A stretch of 64,000 nt of DNA, taken from positions 82,059,561 through 82,123,560 of the forward strand of contig JAPWDM010000001.1 in assembly GCA_035578155.1 (NCBI GenBank), given 5' to 3'. The first letter of the stretch is position 1. The number at the start of each line of letters is the position of its first letter. The notes beneath the pieces were generated by a model that saw only the letters and a program-made list of their open reading frames with translations, made no database searches and had not been told where the DNA came from. The translations under genes were made by a program, and so were the position numbers. Below are positions 24,671 to 33,312 of the stretch, piece after piece. The DNA comes from Brachynemurus nebulosus (Eukaryota; Arthropoda; Insecta; Neuroptera; Myrmeleontidae).

Positions 24671-25369
24671 TCACGCCGGCTTCAAATGCAACTTGACTGT
24701 TATCGTTTCGCCTCGAAAATTCACTAAATTACCGTCTTGATCCACAATTCGTAAAACTAGAGATGTTATCCGTCTCACGGTCACCGGCATATAAATAACT
24801 GTATTCGGTGATTCGCTTATTTTATACCCAGGTTCCACTTGAATCGAAAACGAATAAATATTATGTGCTGGAACGTTGTTCAGGTAGCTGTTCGTTGTAA
24901 TGTTTGTTTCAACTTGTATCAGATTCACTTTCATGATATTCGTTGGTTTATCCGAATAGTGGTAATGACCAGCTGCAAGTTTTCGCTTACTGAAGCCAAG
25001 TAGCGAGCCAATTGTTCGTTCTTGATCGAAATGAATTGTTTCCGTACATTTTATTTCACTTTTTAGCGTATTGTTATTCGCATGAAGTATAAGTTGCGGG
25101 CTATCACCCGGTTTTCTCTTCTCTAGTATCCGATCTTCTATTTGAAACTCCAAATCTTCCAGATCATAATTGCCGACAGGTATCTCGATGCATTTCACTT
25201 CATCATCACCGTAATGAAATAAGTTATTTGTTTCGTCGATATTTGGTACTGCATTGTATGTTTCAAAATTGACCAACCCGCATACATAATCACCAGGTAA
25301 ATCGATGGGTGGAAAATACTCAGCCGTCAATATAGATGAATCACCACTTAACGTTAATGTTAACGACAT
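24671..25369 (-). CDS. Putative penton/minor capsid protein, left copy
   Basis: 232 codons, identical in translation to 29305-30003 and 32450-33148. The N-terminus 'MSLTLTLSGDSSILTAEYFP' leads to 'GDYVCGLVNFETYNAVPNI', 'IPVGNYDLEDLEFQI' (residues about 70-85), 'GSLLGFSKRKL' and a C-terminal strand-rich end ('RRITSLVLRIVDQDGNLVNF'). This order matches the single jelly-roll penton-like protein that accompanies the short capsid protein in arthropod Polinton-like elements (recognised from memory). The gene has its own TATA/initiator promoter and is followed without a gap by the 53-codon and capsid genes. Confidence 0.65.
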   Translation of the reverse strand: MSLTLTLSGDSSILTAEYFPPIDLPGDYVCGLVNFETYNAVPNIDETNNLFHYGDDEVKCIEIPVGNYDLEDLEFQIEDRILEKRKPGDSPQLILHANNNTLKSEIKCTETIHFDQERTIGSLLGFSKRKLAAGHYHYSDKPTNIMKVNLIQVETNITTNSYLNNVPAHNIYSFSIQVEPGYKISESPNTVIYMPVTVRRITSLVLRIVDQDGNLVNFRGETITVKLHLKPA

Positions 25370-25475
25370 GGTGACTAAGATACGAATGACAGAAACTTCT
25401 TGCCACGGGTATATTTAAAGTATAGATGAGAAGTGAAACAAAATTATTGAAAATAATTTGTATTCCATAAAAATT

Positions 25476-25622
25476 CTAGACATAAATGTCCACAGTTGTA
25501 CTGTTCATAATTTTCGGCAAATCATCTCTCATGAACACGCCACGAAAATTGGATAAATATTTGTTTCCAAACTGATAAATGTCGCGATCAGTTAATGGTC
25601 GATCGGGTAGCTCGCTTAGCGG
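25476..25622 (-). pseudogene. Adenain-like protease, N-terminal scrap, left copy
   Basis: Minus-strand mirror of 29052-29198. 48 codons in the -1 frame relative to the pX-like ORF, containing 'NFRGVFMRDDLPK' and ending at a stop before the region where the catalytic His and Cys of the adenovirus-type protease would lie. Confidence 0.5.
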
Positions 25623-25903
25623 TTTTTTGATTCGATGTAAAGTCCCAAACCTCTTCTGTATGGTTTCAAATAAAGCCCAGTTCCAGATTTGGATCCAAGA
25701 GCAATTGCTTCCATCATCCTGTTATGACGTTCATTTTCATCCAATTGTTTCTTTGCTGTTTTATAAGCATTCACTGCTTTCGCAACACCGGCAGCACCTC
25801 CGGCAAGTGATCCTACAGCAGACAGGCCGGCAAAAAGTGGAACCAGGAATGGTAAAATTCCACCAGTTTTTGGAATTGGAATGATTCTCGGTGTTGTAAA
25901 TTG
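25616..25903 (-). CDS. Glycine-rich pX-like virion protein, left copy
   Basis: Minus-strand mirror of 31916-32203; no ATG at the start, hydrophobic Gly/Ala-rich centre, and a GLYLKPYRRGLGLYI end at the A AAA AAC heptamer (25622-25628 on this strand). Plus-strand ORFs over this interval are shadows. Confidence 0.55.
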   Translation of the reverse strand, partial: QFTTPRIIPIPKTGGILPFLVPLFAGLSAVGSLAGGAAGVAKAVNAYKTAKKQLDENERHNRMMEAIALGSKSGTGLYLKPYRRGLGLYIESKNR

Positions 25904-25914
25904 ACTGTTCTTAC

Positions 25915-26335
25915 ACCAAATTACACCAAATTACACGAAAAATACACCAAATTACACCAAATGACACCAAAATTACATCAAAAAGACACCAAAGAGTCAC
26001 TCCCAAAAAGAGTCACTCCCAAAAAGAGTCACTCCCAAAAAGAGCCACTCTCAAAAAGAGTCACTCCCAAAAAGAGTCACTCCCAAAAAAAGTCACTCTC
26101 AAAGAGAGTCACTCCCAAAAAGAGTCACTCCCAAAATGAGTCGCTCCCAAAAAAAGTCGCTCCCAAAAAAAGTCACTCCCAAAAAGAGTCACTCCCAAAA
26201 AGAGTCACTCCCAAAAAGAGTCCCTCCCAAAAAGAGTCACTCCCAAAATGAGTCACTCCCAAAATTAGTCCACTCCCAAAATGAGTCACTCTCAAAAGAA
26301 TCACTCCCAAAAGAATCACTCCCAAAGAGAAATAG
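25915..26335. repeat. Minisatellite between the pX-like gene and the spacer
   Basis: First a short array of 'CACCAAATTACA'-type units (25915-25990), then about 22 units of a 16-bp repeat GAGTCACTCCCAAAAA with point variants; the last few units shorten to 15 bp. Because 16 is not a multiple of three and the unit lacks stops, long meaningless ORFs appear in several frames. It has one unit fewer than the mirrored array. Confidence 0.9.
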
Positions 26336-26444
26336 TTATTTCTAACGGTATTACAGATAAAATATAGAATGAATATGTAAGATTTTAGATTAAGATTTAA
26401 GCTTTTAGTTTTAACGGTACGGCGTTTAGTAAAAACAGGTAAAC

Positions 26445-26849
26445 TAATATTGATTTTGATGCAGTTTTCATATTTGATATTAATATTTTAATTGGTCAAA
26501 CCATTTTCACCCTATTTCAAATTCCACCCCCAATTTTTATCGTCAAGGCCCCTCTAATGGGTCCGACCCTGGATTTGAGTATGCCAATAGAAAGGTCTTT
26601 AAAAATAAAGGATTATACCAATTTAAATTTTTCCTCTAGTTGTTATAGTTTTCGAATAATTTGATAAAATTAAATTTTCACCCCAACTTCGAAGGTCGAT
26701 TTCACCCCTTCAAACCATTTTTCTGCCGATAAAAAAAAATACGTGTTCCTTAGTTTTTAGTGTTCTACACACCAGTTAAGTCTCATCAAAATCGGGAATT
26801 GTTACTTGAAGACCTAGCCCTCTAAGTAGGTATGGGGCCACTTGGCAAT
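26445..26849. other. Central spacer of the palindrome
   Basis: 405 bp found once only in the element, between the left arm and the first tandem cassette. It has no ORF and resembles host dispersed repeats ('AGGTCTTTAAAAATAAAGGAT', with related text at 20340-20545 and 10728). It is either host or foreign filler acquired during the rearrangement, or a small insertion into it. Confidence 0.6.
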
Positions 26850-26860
26850 CCGGCGTGAAA

Positions 26861-27022
26861 ATGTTGGTATTTAAAGACGAAAATGTGGTGCGACCGATCA
26901 GTCTACAACTTGCCACCAAGGTGAACGGATCGGTGAGGAAGAAGCAACAACGACCACCATTAACAAGAGAGAACAAACAATTTCTTCGACAATTGGGTTT
27001 CAAGCTGAAGAGGAAAAAATGA
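26861..27022 (+). CDS. 53-codon basic protein, unit 1
   Basis: Complete copy, but the penton gene that normally precedes it is missing: only its final bases remain before the spacer. Any expression would need a promoter in the spacer, and none is obvious. Confidence 0.5.
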   Translation: MLVFKDENVVRPISLQLATKVNGSVRKKQQRPPLTRENKQFLRQLGFKLKRKK

Positions 27023-28485
27023 GCAGCATTTTAAGCATCAATACTGGAATCGATTTCGATGAGAGCATTTCAAACATCGAGTATCACTGCTATTCGCCAT
27101 TTCTAAATGCGTTTGGAAACAGCGACGAAATACGAATCTGCTGTCAAAACCAAGATCTGATCCTGCTGCCGCACGAAAGTTGTCTGTATGTGGAAGGACA
27201 ATTGTTGAAGAGTGATAAAACAGTATCGACTACAGCGGAATTATCCAACAATTCATTGGCGTACCTGTTTGAAGAAATACGATATGAACTGAACGACGTG
27301 GAAATCGATCAATGCAAGTACGTGGGACCGACAACAACGTTAATCAATTATTTGGCATTAAACGAAAATGAAAGCAAACTACTCTACAACGCCGGATGGT
27401 GTCCAGGTGAAACAATTAAAGTGACGGAAAAAGGCTACTTCAATTTCTGTCTACCATTGGCGCGGATGTTTGGATTTCTTAACCATTACAAGAAAGTTAT
27501 CATCAATGCGAAACATCAACTAATTCTGACTCGAGCTCGGACGGATCATGATGCAGTCATATCACCAACGGATGACGTCACTTTCCATATACATAAAATT
27601 CAATGGATGGTTCCACACGTTACAGTTGCAGATGAACAGAAACTGAAGTTGTTGAAGTATGTGGAAAATAGTCGAGATATTACAATTGCTTTTCGATCAT
27701 GGGATATGCATATACAGCCAACGATTCCAACAGCGAGACAAAACATTTGGACGGTGAAAACATCGACTCAGCTGGAGAAACCGCGTTACATTATATTCGC
27801 TCTACAAACGAATCGACGAAATAAAAAAGACAAAGATTCCAGTATTTTCGATCACTGTGAACTTTCAGACGTCAAAGTTTATTTAAATTCTGCGAAATAC
27901 CCGTACATGGATTTGAATTTGGATTTCAGTAATGATAGATATGCAGTAGCATATCACATGTATTCGAAATTTCAACAAGCATATTATGATTGTAAGAAGA
28001 ATGAACCGCTTTTAAGCAAAACACAATTCAAGAATATCGCGCCAATTATATTCATCGATTGTTCTCATCAAAACGAAACTTTGAAAAGTGGACCAGTGGA
28101 TATTCGAATTGAATTTAAAACGTTGAAGGAGGTGCCGGAGAATACATCAGCATTCTGTCTTCTACTACATGATCGTGTGGTTCAATATAATCCATTGACA
28201 AATATTGTTACCTGTTTACCTGTTTTTACTAAACGCCGTACCGTTAAAACTAAAAGCTTAAATCTTAATCTAAAATCTTACATATTCATTCTATATTTTA
28301 TCTGTAATACCGTTAGAAATAACTATTTCTCTTTGGGAGTGATTCTTTTGGGAGTGATTCTTTTGAGAGTGACTCATTTTGGGAGTGGACTAATTTTGGG
28401 AGTGACTCATTTTGGGAGTGACTCTTTTTGGGAGGGACTCTTTTTGGGAGTGACTCTTTTTGGGAGTGACTCTTTTTGGGAGTGA
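27019..28485 (+). pseudogene. Capsid gene truncated and fused to minisatellite, unit 1
   Basis: The first 397 codons match the full-length capsid protein, then at 'NIVT' the normal end is replaced by sequence entering from the minisatellite side. The frame stays open for about 90 further codons, giving a hydrophobic, Phe/Trp-rich repetitive tail ('THFGSDSFWEGLFLGVT') that ends in the array. Only the last four residues of the capsid are lost, so the capsid fold could survive. The intergenic promoter and the 145-codon gene are lost. Confidence 0.7.
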
Positions 28486-28690
28486 CTTTTTTTGGGAGCG
28501 ACTTTTTTTGGGAGCGACTCATTTTGGGAGTGACTCTTTTTGGGAGTGACTCTCTTTGAGAGTGACTTTTTTTGGGAGTGACTCTTTTTGGGAGTGACTC
28601 TTTTTGAGAGTGGCTCTTTTTGGGAGTGACTCTTTTTGGGAGTGACTCTTTTTGGGAGTGACTCATTTTGGGAGTGACTCTTTGGTGTCT
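28335..28690. repeat. 16-bp minisatellite, unit 1
   Basis: Inverted version of the array at 25985-26335 with one unit more (an additional AAAATGAGTCACTCCC next to the 'GACACCAAAG' end). The minus-strand Ser/Lys/Pro-rich ORF across it, and the plus-strand tail of the capsid fusion, come from the same bases. Confidence 0.9.
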
Positions 28691-28770
28691 TTTTGATGTA
28701 ATTTTGGTGTCATTTGGTGTAATTTGGTGTATTTTTCGTGTAATTTGGTGTAATTTGGTGTAAGAACAGT

Positions 28771-29058
28771 CAATTTACAACACCGAGAATCATTCCAATT
28801 CCAAAAACTGGTGGAATTTTACCATTCCTGGTTCCACTTTTTGCCGGCCTGTCTGCTGTAGGATCACTTGCCGGAGGTGCTGCCGGTGTTGCGAAAGCAG
28901 TGAATGCTTATAAAACAGCAAAGAAACAATTGGATGAAAATGAACGTCATAACAGGATGATGGAAGCAATTGCTCTTGGATCCAAATCTGGAACTGGGCT
29001 TTATTTGAAACCATACAGAAGAGGTTTGGGACTTTACATCGAATCAAAAAACCGCTAA
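28771..29058 (+). CDS. Glycine-rich pX-like virion protein, unit 1
   Basis: The frame is open from 28744, but no ATG occurs before an internal 'RMMEAIALG'. The readable product has 'PIPKTGGILPFLVPLFAGLS' followed by a Gly/Ala run (AVGSLAGGAAGVAKAV), a charged helix and a terminal 'GTGLYLKPYRRGLGLYIESK'. Hydrophobic Gly-rich cores with basic ends resemble adenovirus pX/pVI-type minor virion proteins, and the same ORF type accompanies penton and capsid genes in arthropod Polinton-like elements (from memory). The 5' end abuts the minisatellite, so either the true start was lost or initiation is non-AUG. The last codons are A AAA AAC CGC TAA. Confidence 0.6.
   Translation, partial: QFTTPRIIPIPKTGGILPFLVPLFAGLSAVGSLAGGAAGVAKAVNAYKTAKKQLDENERHNRMMEAIALGSKSGTGLYLKPYRRGLGLYIESKNR
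29046..29052 (+). promoter_or_regulatory. Candidate -1 ribosomal frameshift site, unit 1
   Basis: The heptamer A AAA AAC is in the correct phase for the pX-like frame and lies 3 nt before its TAA. The -1 frame continues directly into the protease-like ORF. A weak CGATC/GATCG stem follows about 20 nt downstream. Identical sites occur at 32191-32197 and, on the minus strand, 25622-25628. Confidence 0.45.
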
Positions 29059-29198
29059 GCGAGCTACCCGATCGACCATTAACTGATCGCGACATTTATC
29101 AGTTTGGAAACAAATATTTATCCAATTTTCGTGGCGTGTTCATGAGAGATGATTTGCCGAAAATTATGAACAGTACAACTGTGGACATTTATGTCTAG
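29052..29198 (+). pseudogene. Adenain-like protease, N-terminal scrap, unit 1
   Basis: 48 codons in the -1 frame after the heptamer, with 'LPDRPLTDRDIYQFGNKYL' and 'NFRGVFMRDDLPK', a signature I associate with the start of adenovirus-type cysteine proteases in these elements. It terminates at TAG 29196, before any catalytic residue. Penton promoter sequence begins about 60 bp later, so the rest of the protease and whatever followed it has been deleted. Confidence 0.5.
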
Positions 29199-29254
29199 AA
29201 TTTTTATGGAATACAAATTATTTTCAATAATTTTGTTTCACTTCTCATCTATAC

Positions 29255-29290
29255 TTTAAATATACCCGTGGCAAGAAGTTTCTGTCATTC
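29255..29290 (+). promoter_or_regulatory. TATA/initiator promoter of the penton gene, unit 1
   Basis: TTTAAATATA at 29255-29264 is followed by TCATTC at 29285-29290, with the initiator A about 31 nt from the TATA start, the normal spacing for insect core promoters. The penton ATG lies 17 nt further on. The same sequence occurs at 32400-32435 and inverted at about 25384-25419. Confidence 0.5.
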
Positions 29291-29304
29291 GTATCTTAGT
29301 CACC

Positions 29305-30003
29305 ATGTCGTTAACATTAACGTTAAGTGGTGATTCATCTATATTGACGGCTGAGTATTTTCCACCCATCGATTTACCTGGTGATTATGTATGCGGGTTG
29401 GTCAATTTTGAAACATACAATGCAGTACCAAATATCGACGAAACAAATAACTTATTTCATTACGGTGATGATGAAGTGAAATGCATCGAGATACCTGTCG
29501 GCAATTATGATCTGGAAGATTTGGAGTTTCAAATAGAAGATCGGATACTAGAGAAGAGAAAACCGGGTGATAGCCCGCAACTTATACTTCATGCGAATAA
29601 CAATACGCTAAAAAGTGAAATAAAATGTACGGAAACAATTCATTTCGATCAAGAACGAACAATTGGCTCGCTACTTGGCTTCAGTAAGCGAAAACTTGCA
29701 GCTGGTCATTACCACTATTCGGATAAACCAACGAATATCATGAAAGTGAATCTGATACAAGTTGAAACAAACATTACAACGAACAGCTACCTGAACAACG
29801 TTCCAGCACATAATATTTATTCGTTTTCGATTCAAGTGGAACCTGGGTATAAAATAAGCGAATCACCGAATACAGTTATTTATATGCCGGTGACCGTGAG
29901 ACGGATAACATCTCTAGTTTTACGAATTGTGGATCAAGACGGTAATTTAGTGAATTTTCGAGGCGAAACGATAACAGTCAAGTTGCATTTGAAGCCGGCG
30001 TGA
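29305..30003 (+). CDS. Putative penton/minor capsid protein, unit 1
   Basis: Intact 232-codon copy, identical in translation to the other two. Start context CACCATG. The stop TGA is followed after 2 nt by the ATG of the 53-codon ORF, suggesting a polycistronic transcript translated by re-initiation or leaky scanning. Confidence 0.65.
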   Translation: MSLTLTLSGDSSILTAEYFPPIDLPGDYVCGLVNFETYNAVPNIDETNNLFHYGDDEVKCIEIPVGNYDLEDLEFQIEDRILEKRKPGDSPQLILHANNNTLKSEIKCTETIHFDQERTIGSLLGFSKRKLAAGHYHYSDKPTNIMKVNLIQVETNITTNSYLNNVPAHNIYSFSIQVEPGYKISESPNTVIYMPVTVRRITSLVLRIVDQDGNLVNFRGETITVKLHLKPA

Positions 30004-30005
30004 AA

Positions 30006-30167
30006 ATGTTGGTATTTAAAGACGAAAATGTGGTGCGACCGATCAGTCTACAACTTGCCACCAAGGTGAACGGATCGGTGAGGAAGAAGCAACAACGACC
30101 ACCATTAACAAGAGAGAACAAACAATTTCTTCGACAATTGGGTTTCAAGCTGAAGAGGAAAAAATGA
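30006..30167 (+). CDS. 53-codon basic protein, unit 2
   Basis: Complete copy in its normal setting, 2 nt after the penton stop and overlapping the capsid start by ATGA (30164-30167). Confidence 0.6.
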   Translation: MLVFKDENVVRPISLQLATKVNGSVRKKQQRPPLTRENKQFLRQLGFKLKRKK

Positions 30168-31630
30168 GCAGCATTTTAAGCATCAATACTGGAATCGATT
30201 TCGATGAGAGCATTTCAAACATCGAGTATCACTGCTATTCGCCATTTCTAAATGCGTTTGGAAACAGCGACGAAATACGAATCTGCTGTCAAAACCAAGA
30301 TCTGATCCTGCTGCCGCACGAAAGTTGTCTGTATGTGGAAGGACAATTGTTGAAGAGTGATAAAACAGTATCGACTACAGCGGAATTATCCAACAATTCA
30401 TTGGCGTACCTGTTTGAAGAAATACGATATGAACTGAACGACGTGGAAATCGATCAATGCAAGTACGTGGGACCGACAACAACGTTAATCAATTATTTGG
30501 CATTAAACGAAAATGAAAGCAAACTACTCTACAACGCCGGATGGTGTCCAGGTGAAACAATTAAAGTGACGGAAAAAGGCTACTTCAATTTCTGTCTACC
30601 ATTGGCGCGGATGTTTGGATTTCTTAACCATTACAAGAAAGTTATCATCAATGCGAAACATCAACTAATTCTGACTCGAGCTCGGACGGATCATGATGCA
30701 GTCATATCACCAACGGATGACGTCACTTTCCATATACATAAAATTCAATGGATGGTTCCACACGTTACAGTTGCAGATGAACAGAAACTGAAGTTGTTGA
30801 AGTATGTGGAAAATAGTCGAGATATTACAATTGCTTTTCGATCATGGGATATGCATATACAGCCAACGATTCCAACAGCGAGACAAAACATTTGGACGGT
30901 GAAAACATCGACTCAGCTGGAGAAACCGCGTTACATTATATTCGCTCTACAAACGAATCGACGAAATAAAAAAGACAAAGATTCCAGTATTTTCGATCAC
31001 TGTGAACTTTCAGACGTCAAAGTTTATTTAAATTCTGCGAAATACCCGTACATGGATTTGAATTTGGATTTCAGTAATGATAGATATGCAGTAGCATATC
31101 ACATGTATTCGAAATTTCAACAAGCATATTATGATTGTAAGAAGAATGAACCGCTTTTAAGCAAAACACAATTCAAGAATATCGCGCCAATTATATTCAT
31201 CGATTGTTCTCATCAAAACGAAACTTTGAAAAGTGGACCAGTGGATATTCGAATTGAATTTAAAACGTTGAAGGAGGTGCCGGAGAATACATCAGCATTC
31301 TGTCTTCTACTACATGATCGTGTGGTTCAATATAATCCATTGACAAATATTGTTACCTGTTTACCTGTTTTTACTAAACGCCGTACCGTTAAAACTAAAA
31401 GCTTAAATCTTAATCTAAAATCTTACATATTCATTCTATATTTTATCTGTAATACCGTTAGAAATAACTATTTCTCTTTGGGAGTGATTCTTTTGGGAGT
31501 GATTCTTTTGAGAGTGACTCATTTTGGGAGTGGACTAATTTTGGGAGTGACTCATTTTGGGAGTGACTCTTTTTGGGAGGGACTCTTTTTGGGAGTGACT
31601 CTTTTTGGGAGTGACTCTTTTTGGGAGTGA
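30164..31630 (+). pseudogene. Capsid gene truncated and fused to minisatellite, unit 2
   Basis: Identical in translation to 27019-28485, including the ~90-residue tail. Unlike unit 1 it is preceded by a complete penton gene and its promoter, so this fusion has the better chance of being expressed. Confidence 0.7.
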
Positions 31631-31835
31631 CTTTTTTTGGGAGCGACTTTTTTTGGGAGCGACTCATTTTGGGAGTGACTCTTTTTGGGAGTGACTCTCT
31701 TTGAGAGTGACTTTTTTTGGGAGTGACTCTTTTTGGGAGTGACTCTTTTTGAGAGTGGCTCTTTTTGGGAGTGACTCTTTTTGGGAGTGACTCTTTTTGG
31801 GAGTGACTCATTTTGGGAGTGACTCTTTGGTGTCT
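31480..31835. repeat. 16-bp minisatellite, unit 2
   Basis: Same length as the unit 1 array; one 16-bp unit longer than the left-arm array. Confidence 0.9.
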
Positions 31836-31915
31836 TTTTGATGTAATTTTGGTGTCATTTGGTGTAATTTGGTGTATTTTTCGTGTAATTTGGTGTAATT
31901 TGGTGTAAGAACAGT

Positions 31916-32203
31916 CAATTTACAACACCGAGAATCATTCCAATTCCAAAAACTGGTGGAATTTTACCATTCCTGGTTCCACTTTTTGCCGGCCTGTCTG
32001 CTGTAGGATCACTTGCCGGAGGTGCTGCCGGTGTTGCGAAAGCAGTGAATGCTTATAAAACAGCAAAGAAACAATTGGATGAAAATGAACGTCATAACAG
32101 GATGATGGAAGCAATTGCTCTTGGATCCAAATCTGGAACTGGGCTTTATTTGAAACCATACAGAAGAGGTTTGGGACTTTACATCGAATCAAAAAACCGC
32201 TAA
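31916..32203 (+). CDS. Glycine-rich pX-like virion protein, unit 2
   Basis: Identical to unit 1: no ATG at the 5' end, heptamer A AAA AAC at 32191-32197, stop TAA at 32201-32203. Confidence 0.6.
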   Translation, partial: QFTTPRIIPIPKTGGILPFLVPLFAGLSAVGSLAGGAAGVAKAVNAYKTAKKQLDENERHNRMMEAIALGSKSGTGLYLKPYRRGLGLYIESKNR

Positions 32204-32343
32204 GCGAGCTACCCGATCGACCATTAACTGATCGCGACATTTATCAGTTTGGAAACAAATATTTATCCAATTTTCGTGGCGTGTTCATGAGAGATGATTT
32301 GCCGAAAATTATGAACAGTACAACTGTGGACATTTATGTCTAG
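32197..32343 (+). pseudogene. Adenain-like protease, N-terminal scrap, unit 2
   Basis: Identical to 29052-29198, ending at TAG 32341-32343. Confidence 0.5.
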
Positions 32344-32449
32344 AATTTTTATGGAATACAAATTATTTTCAATAATTTTGTTTCACTTCTCATCTATACT
32401 TTAAATATACCCGTGGCAAGAAGTTTCTGTCATTCGTATCTTAGTCACC

Positions 32450-33148
32450 ATGTCGTTAACATTAACGTTAAGTGGTGATTCATCTATATTGACGGCTGAG
32501 TATTTTCCACCCATCGATTTACCTGGTGATTATGTATGCGGGTTGGTCAATTTTGAAACATACAATGCAGTACCAAATATCGACGAAACAAATAACTTAT
32601 TTCATTACGGTGATGATGAAGTGAAATGCATCGAGATACCTGTCGGCAATTATGATCTGGAAGATTTGGAGTTTCAAATAGAAGATCGGATACTAGAGAA
32701 GAGAAAACCGGGTGATAGCCCGCAACTTATACTTCATGCGAATAACAATACGCTAAAAAGTGAAATAAAATGTACGGAAACAATTCATTTCGATCAAGAA
32801 CGAACAATTGGCTCGCTACTTGGCTTCAGTAAGCGAAAACTTGCAGCTGGTCATTACCACTATTCGGATAAACCAACGAATATCATGAAAGTGAATCTGA
32901 TACAAGTTGAAACAAACATTACAACGAACAGCTACCTGAACAACGTTCCAGCACATAATATTTATTCGTTTTCGATTCAAGTGGAACCTGGGTATAAAAT
33001 AAGCGAATCACCGAATACAGTTATTTATATGCCGGTGACCGTGAGACGGATAACATCTCTAGTTTTACGAATTGTGGATCAAGACGGTAATTTAGTGAAT
33101 TTTCGAGGCGAAACGATAACAGTCAAGTTGCATTTGAAGCCGGCGTGA
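32450..33148 (+). CDS. Putative penton/minor capsid protein, unit 2
   Basis: Intact copy with promoter at about 32400-32435. It is followed by the 53-codon ORF and the only plus-strand full-length capsid gene, so this stretch to 35078 is the most complete virion operon of the element. Confidence 0.65.
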   Translation: MSLTLTLSGDSSILTAEYFPPIDLPGDYVCGLVNFETYNAVPNIDETNNLFHYGDDEVKCIEIPVGNYDLEDLEFQIEDRILEKRKPGDSPQLILHANNNTLKSEIKCTETIHFDQERTIGSLLGFSKRKLAAGHYHYSDKPTNIMKVNLIQVETNITTNSYLNNVPAHNIYSFSIQVEPGYKISESPNTVIYMPVTVRRITSLVLRIVDQDGNLVNFRGETITVKLHLKPA

Positions 33149-33150
33149 AA

Positions 33151-33312
33151 ATGTTGGTATTTAAAGACGAAAATGTGGTGCGACCGATCAGTCTACAACT
33201 TGCCACCAAGGTGAACGGATCGGTGAGGAAGAAGCAACAACGACCACCATTAACAAGAGAGAACAAACAATTTCTTCGACAATTGGGTTTCAAGCTGAAG
33301 AGGAAAAAATGA
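33151..33312 (+). CDS. 53-codon basic protein, right end copy
   Basis: Complete; linked to penton (2-nt gap) and capsid (ATGA overlap) as in the other copies. Confidence 0.6.
   Translation: MLVFKDENVVRPISLQLATKVNGSVRKKQQRPPLTRENKQFLRQLGFKLKRKK

Larger units (their letters stand above)
21965..26444. repeat. Giant inverted repeat, left arm
   Basis: Mirror image of 31359-35853. In the coding part positions pair as left + right = 57819. Differences seen: a substitution in the outer TIR (the two small TIR reading frames differ Leu/Trp), one in the 39-bp repeats, a 1-bp indel in the outer non-coding part, and one fewer 16-bp minisatellite unit here. The inner boundary is at 'ACAGGTAAAC', after which the left side enters a unique spacer. 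Confidence 0.9.
26850..29994 (+). repeat. Tandem cassette, unit 1 (3145 bp)
   Basis: Starts abruptly inside the last codons of a penton gene (CCGGCGTGA; bases before it differ from the complete copies) and runs through the 53-codon ORF, a truncated capsid gene, minisatellite, pX-like ORF, protease scrap and penton gene. Equivalent positions recur exactly 3145 bp later. Confidence 0.9.
29995..33139 (+). repeat. Tandem cassette, unit 2 (3145 bp)
   Basis: Exact head-to-tail continuation of unit 1 with the same gene content. Its downstream neighbour, starting at 33140, is the complete capsid and 145-codon gene end of the element. Confidence 0.9.

Noticed and set aside
25579..25884. 101-codon ORFs opposite the pX-like genes (also 28790-29095 and 31935-32240)
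   Set aside because: Shadows: the other strand gives the family-like glycine-rich product ending GLYLKPYRRGLGLYI.
25985..26335. CRISPR-like array
   Set aside because: Units are contiguous 16-mers without spacers, in an animal genome.
25901..26345. Ser/Lys/Pro-rich repetitive proteins from the minisatellite (also 28313-28666 and 31458-31811)
   Set aside because: A 16-bp stop-free repeat is open in several frames automatically; there is no independent start, promoter or conservation evidence. Kept only as a low-interest remark.
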